Of a DNA stretch of 64,000 nucleotides, positions 13,901 through 25,900 are shown one piece after another; within the stretch, counting starts at the first letter, position 1; each line of letters begins with the position of its first letter. A program made the translations under genes and the position numbers. Source of the stretch: Paraescarpia echinospica (Eukaryota; Annelida; Polychaeta; Sabellida; Siboglinidae). The stretch covers positions 33,611,066 through 33,675,065 of the forward strand of contig CM034544.1 in assembly GCA_020002185.1 (NCBI GenBank), written 5' to 3'. The notes below the pieces were generated by a model. It was not told where the DNA came from and made no database searches. It saw only the letters and a list, made by a program, of their open reading frames with translations.

Positions 13901-16900
13901 GTCATTCATTCATACATTCCACTCCCCCTCTGACAGACAATGTCATGACACTCTTATCATCTCTTGTAATCACCTCACTTCAAAGTAGCTCTTCTTGTTC
14001 TCATGTAGAGATGTCTTGTCTTCCTGTAGAATCTCAAAGCATTTCTTGAGAGCACTCTCTGCAAGAGAAAAGGTAAAAGTTCTGATACAGCGCAGTATCC
14101 AGTCCTATGGACTGCTCAAAGCACTTTACACTTTACTCTCTGGCAGACCTGTTCAATTGAACACCATCTCAACTTCTCTGGGAAGCATTCAGCCATGCTG
14201 CAATTAATGTGCAAAGACTATTCGTACACAAATATCCACCAATGTCTACAGCCAGGTATTCATTCATAAGGCTGAGTGAACTGGAGCAACATAGAGTGAA
14301 CGAACTTGGCCAAGGTTCGATGCAACAGCACAGGATTCAAACCGTGGTTCTCTCGATTGCGTGTCCGATGCTCTAGCCAATGGCTGTCTGAGTGTACTAT
14401 CAGAACATCCCACATAGTCTCCAATAGAAGCCACTACTTAACATAAACACACACCCCTATCAGAAATAAAGCCTAGTATAAAAGTATAATATCGTCAAGA
14501 CTAAAGAGATGTACTTACATAAATATGGTGTTAAAAGCTGTAAAATATTTAAGCATTTCCATGCAACAACTACTAACATACTCACCATGCCTGCCTCAAT
14601 TCAATGCAACAACTACTAACATACTCACCATGCCTGCCTCAATTCAATGCAACAACTACTAACATGCTCACCATGCTTGCCTCAATTCAATGCAACAACT
14701 ACTAACATACTCACCATGCCTGCCTCAATTCAATGCAACAACTACTAACATACTCACCATGCCTGCCTCAATTCAAAGCAACAACTACTAACATACTCAC
14801 CATGCCTGCCTCAATTCAATGCAACAACTACTAACATACTCACCATGCTTGCCTCAATTCAATGCAACAACTACTAACATACTCACCATGCTTGCCTCAA
14901 TTCAATGCAACAACTACTAACATACTCACCATGCCTGCCTCAATTCAATGCAACAACTACTAACATACTCACCATGCTTGCCTCAATTCAATGCAACAAC
15001 TACTAACATACTCACCGTGCCTGCCTCAATTCAATGCAACAACTACTAACATACTCACCATGCTTGCCTCAATTCAATGCAACAACTACTAACATACTCA
15101 CCATGCCTGCCTCAATTCAATGCAACAACTACTAACATACTCACCATGCCTGCCTCAATTCAATTTTAATGTTATTTTTATCAATTTGTACCATTTTGGG
15201 AAGTTAGAAGATGTGCAACCAAACCTACACTTGCACGTGTGTCTATTGGAAGCTATGCAATAAGTTACTGTAATTGACAAAATTAAATAAGTTAAAAAAT
15301 TAATTAAATATCTCTGCTACAAATCCAAAATACAGCATTCTTCTGACAGTTATCCTGAGTTTTGCCATCATTTTAGACCACTGTCCCTTCAAGATCATAG
15401 GCAAGTTGCAGATCTGATCTTTTTGCACAAGTGTTTGCATTCTCAATTAGACTCATCCCATCTGGTGAGAACCATTCAATTTCACTGTACTTCAAGATCT
15501 CTATGAAACTACACTCCTTTTAGAGTCTCCAGTAGTCTCCAGTAAGTGTCACGATACTTGGTGGGATTCCGTGCGAGTGGAGCAGACTGGCGACATGCAC
15601 AATTATTGCCCACTGATTTTAGCATTGCTGAAGCCAATTGTCTATTGGTTTATTGTATCTTTGTTAATTACGTTATGGCGTTGTCATTTCAGTTTGATAT
15701 AAATTATACATCAGGAAAATTTTAAAAGCAACTTTTTTGTCTAAATGAAATAGATAATATTTAATTCAATTTAACAAGAACCAGTACAAATTAAAATAAC
15801 AAATATAACATATGGATTACATAACATGATTAACAAAGATGTAAGAAATGGGAGATAAAACGGATTATTGCTGGTCATAAAAACCGCGAAAATTAAAATG
15901 TTATAAGTTGTTATTTCAAAACAGTTCGGTAACCATTTATATCTGAACAGTTACCTAAATGCACAAAATCACCAAAACGTATGTATTAGTTCAATATGTC
16001 GAACTGCACGAAAGAATGCATAGTTGTCATTATCACCAAAGTCAAAGTTAGGAAAATTAGGAAATATTCCATTTTGAATAGATGTATGACCTTTTTCAAG
16101 ACACTGTCTTTAACTGCACCCACTTGAGATATATTTTTAGGAGCCAATACCTTCAGACTTGCAATCCGAAAATACATTTCTATGTATAAAGCTAGTCATA
16201 GTCACCATAGCTATAAGTGTTGGTACTGCGTGGTGTTTACACCCTTATAGCGTGGTGTTTACACCCTTATTGCGTGGTGTTTACACCCTTATTGTGTGGT
16301 GTTTACACCCTTATTGCGTGGTGTTTACATCCTTATTGTGTGGTGTTTACACCCTTATTGCGTGGTGTTTACACCCTTATTGCGTGGTGTTTACACCCTT
16401 ATTGCATTGTGTTTACACCCTTATTGCGTGGTGTTTACACCCTTATTGTGTGGTGTTTACACCCTTATTGCGTGGTGTTTACACCCTTATTGCGTGGTGT
16501 TTACACCCTTATTGCGTGGTGTTTACACCCTTATTGTTCTGACTGTTTTATTATTTATACAGACAGTTTCATATTTTGTTATCATTCCTGTTACTGGGTC
16601 TCTAAACCTGTTGGTACTGAATAAAATACAATACAAAAATGACAAATTAACTGACTGACTGATATAAAAGGTGGTGCTGACCCTTGCTATACAGGTATTC
16701 GTGGCGGGTTGGCAGAAGTCACCAGTAAGCTATGAACAGAGATTAAAAAGCGATGGTGGCATGGCTGATTACCACATTAGTGTCCTTTTCGTACATTCTC
16801 GCATGTTCTCGTGTAACAAATTTGGTAGAATTAACACGATGCTTCTGTCATGACTCATGAGACAAACAGATGGGGTCAGCAGCAGGTTATACATGTACCC

Positions 16901-19900
16901 CGTGTTTACACCTTTACCTCTGTGTTTATACATGTACCCCCGTGTCTACAGATGTACACCTCTGTTTACACTTGTACCCCTGTGTTTATATATGTGTACC
17001 TATTTACAACTGTACCTCTGTGTTTACAGGTGAACCCCCATGTTTCCACAAGTACCCCCATGTTTACACATTTACCCCTGTGTTTACATACATACATCCA
17101 GTGTTTACACATACATGCACTCCCTGTGTTTACACATGTACCCACTGTGTTTACATACATACACTCTGTGTTTACATGCATACATCCTGTGTTTACATGC
17201 ATACACCCTGTGTTTACACACACATGTACTCCCTGTGTTTACACATGTACCCTGTGTTTACACATTTACTCCCTGCATTTACATTCATACACCCTGTGTT
17301 TACACATACATGTACTCCCTGTGTTTACACATGTACCCTGTGTTTACACATTTACTCCCTGCATTTACATTCATACACCCTGTGTTTACACATACATGTA
17401 CTCCCTGTGTTTACACATGTCCCCTGTTTTTATATACGTACACACTGCATTTACACATTCAGTGATAGAAATAAGCCAGAATATTGACTTGTCCGCCGGA
17501 TAAATAAATTTTGAAATCTACTTGTCCGCCAAAATTTAACTTGTCCGAGTGATTGTCAAGGGGAATCGAAACTTCAGAAAGAAACAAAAAAGTCTGTCTT
17601 ATTTTTATGACAACAACACAATGTTCCTGCTGTTTCGTTGCATGTACATCTGAGTGACTTGTGATCAAAGACACAATTTGATTTAATTTGCAAATTTTTT
17701 AATTGCAAAATTATATTTGCAACTATTTTGTTGTCCATTATCATTATTATTCATCACAAATATTAAAAGTAGACACGTTACAAGATGTATACCAATATTT
17801 TAGTGATGCTGATATGAACGCTTTTATTAATAACAAATAATTATTACGATGATAGGAATGAGACAATTGTTTTCCTTGCTATTTGTTATAATTTTGCAAA
17901 AACTGTTTATGTTTAATATGGTATATATATATACCATATTAAACATAAAAATTTATAGATTTAGTTACGTCGTAACCTTGCTGCCGCGCGCAGACTACCG
18001 TAGTTGGCGGAAGCCGACATGTCAACGTCCCCGGCCATGCGTCTTGCATAATTCGGCTTTGAAAAAACTCACAATTTATGGTTAAAATAGATGTTACATA
18101 ACTACAACAACACTTCTGAAATTCCATTAATATTCCGCTTATCAACCACCATCATAAATTTACCAGAAAGCCAGTTATAAGTTTTGAAAATTGTCACCGA
18201 TCTGGATGTCGTTCAATGTCTTGGAAGACTGCCGAGGCATATTAAAAGTTAAAACTATATAATTATTGAAATAACAGGTAGCGATACAAAGTCTACTATT
18301 TCCAAAGTTCATCAAATATGATCCTTGAGTGGAAGCAAGTTGTGCATCAGCGAAACTGAATGATTTACGATTGTGTGAAATACAGCCTCGATCAACGATG
18401 GCTGATGCGGAGTCTGTCATATGCATATAATAGAGCTAGGTCAGTGCGCTCAGCGGATGACCCTGTTAACGCAGGCACTAAACTCAGTCGAACACTGGCG
18501 TACAACACACTGGCGGCGGAACGACAAGACGCCAACACACTAACAAAATTGCAACGCGCTCGATTGCTAGCGAACTTCATTTATGTTTGAATGTCCTAAA
18601 ATTAAGTTTGCAATGTTGCACGCGTCAGTATTTACTGTAAATTTTCACTTATCCACCGGATAACCATGTAGAGTAATTTTACTTGTCCGGGCCAAAAATC
18701 ACTTGTCCCGGACAAACGGACAAGTGCTATTTCGAACGCTGCCACATACATGCATTCCCTGTTTTTACACCTGTATGCCCTGTATTTACACATTTACCCC
18801 GTGTTTACACACAGATACACTGTGTTTACACATACATGTACTCTGTATTTACAAATGTATGCCCTATGTTTACACATTTACTCCTTGTGTTTATACACAT
18901 ACACCACGTGTTTACGAATACACATATTCTCTGTGTTTACACAGGTCCCCTTGTGTTTACACATTTACCCCCTGTGTTTACATACAACAGACACACTGTT
19001 TACATATACATGTACTCCCCGTGTTTACACCTGTATGCACAGTGTTTACACATTTACCCCCACATACATGTACTCCCTGTGTTTACACATGTCCCCCTGT
19101 GTTTACACATACATGTACTCCTGTGTTTACACCTGTTTTTACACATTTACCCCCTGTGTTTATGCACAAATACACTATGTTTACACATACATGTACTCCC
19201 TGTGTTTACACATGTACACATGGGATCTTTTAATTCCCACCTGTTCATATGTGTAATCATATTCTAGTTATTGTTGGTAGTTGGATCACCAAATGTTTGC
19301 TATACAATTTAAATGAACATTTACTATTGTTGTTGGTCTATTTTACATGTCTGGTCTATCATAGAACCTTTATCAACCTTTAACACGTTACATTATTATT
19401 ACATTGTCTATACAGCTATTTGTGGGGTTGACAGCGACCAGTTCACTTAATATTTGTATGTATGATTTATATGGTTCCAAAAATAAACTCTATCTACCGA
19501 TCTACCCCCGACATTACACCATGTAGAAGGGACCAACACACCCGACATTACACAATGTAGAAGGGACCAATACACCCGACATTACACCATGTAGAAGGGA
19601 CCAACACACCTGACATTACACCATGTAGAAGGAACCAACACACCCAACATTACACCATGTAGAAGGGACCAACACACCCGCCATTACACCATGTAGAAGG
19701 AACCAACATACCCGACATTACACCATGTAGAAGGAACCAACACACCCGACATTACACCATGTAGAAGGAACCAACACACCCGACATTACACCATGTAGAA
19801 GGAACCAACACACCCGACATTACACCATGTAGAAGGGACCAACACACCCGACATTACACCATGTAGAAGGGACCAACACACCCGACACTACACCATGTAG

Positions 19901-22900
19901 AAGGGACCAACACACCCGACATTATACCATGTAGAAGGGACCAACACACCCGACATTACACCATGTAGAAGGGACCAACACACCCGACATTACACCATGT
20001 AGAAGGAACCAACACACCCGACATTACTCCATGTAGAAGGGACCAACACACCCGACATTACACCATGTAGAAGGGACCAACACACCCGACATTACACCAT
20101 GTAGAAGGGACCAACACACCCGACATTATACCATGTAGAAGGGACCAACACACCCGACATTACACCATGTAGAAGGGACCAACACACCCGACATTACACC
20201 AAGTAGAAGGGACCAACACACCGGACATTACACCATGTAGAAGGGACCAACACACCTGACATTACACCATGTAGAAGGGACCAACACACCTGACATTACA
20301 CCATGTAGAAGGGACCAACACACCTGACATTACACCATGTAGAAGGGACCAACACATCCGACATTACACCATCTGTTTCTCTTACTACAAAAATCACAGG
20401 CAATTTTGGACCTCTATGGGAACAAAGTTGTCCCAATTTCCAAAACAGGCCACCTAAACCATGTGTCACATGACAGTCACCTCTTTGCTGATTGGTTCGG
20501 TGAAGCAGATCATATTTTTCTCGTTCGGAATGAAGTTTCATCATCCTCCACTCGAGGTCGCTGCACATTAAACGTGTCCTTGTGGTGAGCAGCTCCCTCT
20601 GTGAAGTCTGAAGTGTACCAATATGCAAATTATTAATACAAACATCATAAGGGGACAGATCACTATTTTATTTCCAGGTTCAGGCTTATTTATGGTGCTA
20701 AAGACATCTTAAGCATAAAAAGAACAATACTGGACAGGAAATGATCCCCTCTTAGTTCCAATGTCTACCAATGAAAGATGTCTATAGGAATGTTTTCTTT
20801 GATCTAAAGAAGGCACAAAGAATGGGTGTTTTCCCTGTTCTACATAGATGTGTCTACCGTGTTTCGTTTATTATTCGAAACGGCACAGAGTCATTCAAAG
20901 CCAACAGAGTAACAAACTTAGCCAAAAAGCGTGAGGCTAGGAAGATTAGAGCCATTCTAGGTAATCCATTCTCACCACATTCTGGCTATAAATGGTCGCA
21001 CTGCGGGAAGCTGTGCCGAGCAAAGATTAGACTGATAAGCCATCTGCGAACACACATCAAATGACACTGACAATCCATGGAAATATCATCCTCGCTACGA
21101 GGGATTGCCGGTGAATATGACCTTGTTCTGTAGAAGGCACATAGAAGGGGTATTTACCTTGTTCTATAGAAGGCACGTAGAAAGGGTGTTTACCTTATTC
21201 TATAGAAGACACACAAAAGGGGTGTTTACCTTGTTCTATAGAAGGCACATAGAAGGGGTATTTACCTTGTTCTATAGAAGGCACATAGAAGGGATAATTA
21301 CCTTGTTCTATAGAAGACATAAAGAAGAGGTTTTTACCTTGTTCTATAGAAGACACATAGAAGGGGTATTTACCTTGTTCTATAGAATGTACCAAGGGGA
21401 TGTTTTCACTTCTATACAAAGCACCAAGTGGAATGTTTCCCTGTTCTATACAAAGCACCAAGTGGAATGTTTTCCTGTTCTATACAAAGCACCAAGTGGA
21501 ATGTTTTCCTGATCTATAGAAGGCACATAGAAGGGGTGTTTACCATGTTTTTTAGAAGGCACCAAGCAGTGTGCTTACCTTGTTCTGTAGTGTACTTGAC
21601 TCTGGAAGTCTCTCTTCAATATGTTGTCTAACTTTCTCCACCGATTGCCTCGTCTGCTTGATGGCACGGAGGATCATTTGTATTCTGTGGCCGACAAAAA
21701 AGTCAATTCAAAAGTGTTTATTCAAACAAATCAAACAAATTAGATGTACAAATGATATATACAAAGCATATTGGTGAAAAGTTTGAAAGGAGAAACATAG
21801 AAGTAAAAATACTTAGTCTTGCTTCTCCTTCGTCGACAATTTCTAACAGCTCTTTACATAATGTTAAGTTAATTAGTGATAGAGACTTGGCAATCATTAC
21901 TTATGGTTTGGGTTCTTGCTATGAAACTGAACAATGTGAAATTATATATGCATACAAAGAGCCATCACATTTGGCTAGTCTCCTGTGCCTTTTAAATCAA
22001 CTATTTTACAACTTATTATTGCTAAAACTAAGACGAACGTGGACAAGTATTCTTTGTCTGTAGCTGCAGCTACAATATGGATCAAACTCCCCACTGCTTT
22101 AAAACTGTCAGAAACTACAGCTAACATCTGCAAAACCTCTTCAAATATTTTTTTTCAAAGTCATAAAGTTTTTCCTTTCAACATATTCGGATATCGCTCG
22201 AGCTGTTTACTTTTGCACATCCATATTCATGATATAGATATATTGTGTCTCTAAAATACCTGAGGATATATGAGTGCACAAGTTTATTATTATTAATATA
22301 TTGTAATTTTTTGTTATATCATTAATCAACAGGACAATAGTTAACAGCTCTACAGCCTAAGTATTCATTATGTCAAAAGAAATTAAATAAACATTACATA
22401 AATGTAATAAGTTTATTTCCGGTCCAGCCATACAGGCTGAAAAGTAAAATAGGTACATCAAAATTGATAAAACAATTAAATAAAGTGGATTAATAAAACA
22501 TTTAATGGGATATAAAATCTAAATAAATGAAACTGCAAATAACTGAAATTGTTAAATTGCAAATAAATAAGTAAATATAACAATTAACTAAAATATGGTT
22601 CACTGTTAACCAGTGATGAGTTGACCGCCACGTACCGTAGCAGTGTGTGGACGTTGTAGGAATTGCGTATGAGTGTCTGACTGACCGCCACACTGACCGG
22701 CACCTCACAGTCTCTCTGGCCACCTCCCTACAGCAATACACTGTGGTCAGATTGACCACTACAGGGACACTGGTGTATACAATGTTCTCACTGATACACA
22801 GGTCTATACCATGCTCTCATTGAGATACACAGTTGTACACAATGTTCTCCCAGAAATACACAGTTGTACACCATGTTCCCACTGAGATACGCCGGTGTAC

Positions 22901-25900
22901 ACAATGTTCTCACTGATATACAAATGTGCACACCATGTTTTCATTAAGATACACAGGTGTACACCATGCTATCACTGAGATACACAGTTGTACACAATGT
23001 TCTCCCAGAAATACACAGTTGTACACCATGTTCCCACTGAGATACGCCGGTGTACACAATGTTCTCACTGATATACAAATGTGCACACCATGTTTTCATT
23101 AAGATACACAGGTGTACACCATGCTATCACTGAGATACACAGTTGTACACAATGTTCTCCCAGAAATACACAGTTGTACACCATGTTCCCACTGAGATAT
23201 GCCGGTGTACACAATGTTCTCACTGATATACAAATGTGCACACCATGTTTTCATTAAGATACACAGGTGTACACCATGCTATCACTGAGATACACAGTTG
23301 TACACAATGTTCTCCCAGAAATACACAGTTGTACACCATGTTCCCACTGAGATACGCCGGTGTACACAATGTTCTCACTGATATACAAATGTGCACACCA
23401 TGTTTTCATTAAGATACACACGTGTACACCATGCTATCACTGAGATACACAGTTGTACACAATGTTCTCCCAGAAATACACAGTTGTACACCATGTTCCC
23501 ACTGAGATACGCCGGTGTACACAATGTTCTCACTGATATACAAATGTGCACACCATGTTTTCATTAAGATACACAGGTGTACACCATGCTATCACTGAGA
23601 TACACAAGAATAAGAAGTTTAACACCGCAGTTATAATCAATATTTGTTAACATAATATGATGGCCTTTTAAATTATGTGTCGATCTAAATTATATAATCG
23701 TGTGAATATGGCAGTAAATGTTCTTTATAGCGACTGATATAATAAAAACTGTGTATGTACTTGACTACTAAAATTTGTGTCCATTAATTAACATTACTGA
23801 TTTTGGTGACATAACAATTTAGAAGTGTACTTTTGTATTTTTTCAGGAGAAAGGAATAAATTGCAAAGCCTCACAGGCTACAAGTAATATATATATATAT
23901 CTTTTCTTTCACTATTTCAGGAGTGTCGTTTATTATGTATGGCAAGTTATATTTAAACCAGCACACACTGAATGATATATGATTATCAGATTTAAGGCAT
24001 ATAAACATGAGACTTGCAACAAAGGTACGGCATGAACAGTAGATATATGGAACAAGTCCCAACAGTCCTTATAGCAAGACGCCACTGTAGTAAACAAGAT
24101 TCACCCCACTGCTACTTCATAGCGTCTGTATGTCATGTGAATCATGGCAATGGTGACCTTACCTCTGGAGGTCGTATCCCATAGTAACCCTCAAACATTG
24201 CAAACACAAGGGAGTCATCTGCGAAATGTGAGCCCTCTCTCTGGATCTAAACAAATACAAGTAGGGCACTGTCAGTGAAATGTTGGCAACATACAAACTA
24301 AACTGACATTTAATGTGTTACTGTCACAGTAATCTTATGTCACAATTGCTGACATAACGTATTACATATCAAGCTTTTTTGTCACTTAAATTAATAGCTT
24401 TCATTCAGCTAATTTAATAGCATATTTTGTAAAATGGCACTGGAAAGGACATTAATGAAATAGTGGTGTCTGATTCTCTTGCATGATGCATAAAAGCCCA
24501 TTTATACGAGTGACTAATTGTCCGAGTGTTGAGCATCACACTGTCGCTTGAGTCATAAAATGCACTGTTTCTTATTTCTGTCTTGTGTGTTTGGTCTGGC
24601 AACACTGTCGTTCAACGACTGACCTGCCCATCATGTTGCCTAGCAAAAGAAAATGGATGCCGAATGCGTGGTTCATTCGTGCATTCCATTGCATATTTTG
24701 TTGAAATTCTGACCAAAAGTGTTTCTTTATGAGAAAAACATACAGCAATTTTTTTTAAGTGACAAATATATGGAGAAATGTTTTATTTACAAGATGCCAT
24801 CGAGTCATGTCACACAGCAACAGTAATCTAAATCACATTGCAAACTTAAGGCAAAATGTTGATTGTGACGTACGTGATGTATTGGACACATTAATGACGT
24901 GTTATGAAAACAGGCCTTAAAATGTATGCAGGGCACCAATCATTCTTTCCTCTTTATGACCCAACAACCACACATCAATGTTAGGTATTAAAATCCATTA
25001 TTTTGGGTCGAAACTAAATAAACTATTGCTGTATGCCTTGAATATATTTGATACAAACCGTATTTGTTCTTTTAAACATACACTACGCTTAACAAATATT
25101 TGTGATACAAAAATAGGTCAAATTTTGCATTCCAGTAAGCATACACCCATTTTCTGGAGTTCCTGGCTACAACCATCTCAGCAGACGTGACAGGCAAGCG
25201 ATTTATGCAGCTACACGTGATGCAAGAATACTGTAAAATCTGACAATTTAGGTGGACCCTTTCATGTTTTTATCAGTGATCTTTGAATCTAGTATGACTT
25301 GGTAGAAATTAGATTACAATGATGGATTCAAGTTTCAACAGTCAAGGTTGGTATTGGAGATCGACGTCACAGTGTCACACCACCAAAAGGGGGTATGATA
25401 ATTAGGGCATGTATGCTTAATACGACAAATACGGCATACGTGTACCAATGCTTCGTTGAAATGCAGACGTTACCTTCTCTCCAAGGTAGATGAGTTGACT
25501 GAGATCGACTTGCCATTCTATACAGAGCCTGGCCTGGTCCTGCCAGCCCTTCCACACTCGCACCACCACAACTGCACGTCGTCAGGAAACCAACTCCTCA
25601 CTTACACATCAAAATACAGTGTACTTGCTATCTAATAATAACCATAGGTGGATCCAGAGGGGGCCTTGGGGGCACGTGCCCCCATAGACTAACGGCAGTG
25701 AAAAAACATTTCTACTACATCATTTGGTTCGGCCGCCAGTGGAGGGTTTTGTGTCCCCCCCTAGACTACCCCCTCTGAATCCGCCCCTGATAACTGCTTA
25801 TATAGTTATCGCTACAGATATTAAAGATTGATCAATACTCTACAGCAAGCCTGCAAACATATTATATTATAGTTTGCTAAACTAATTACAACTACTGCAT

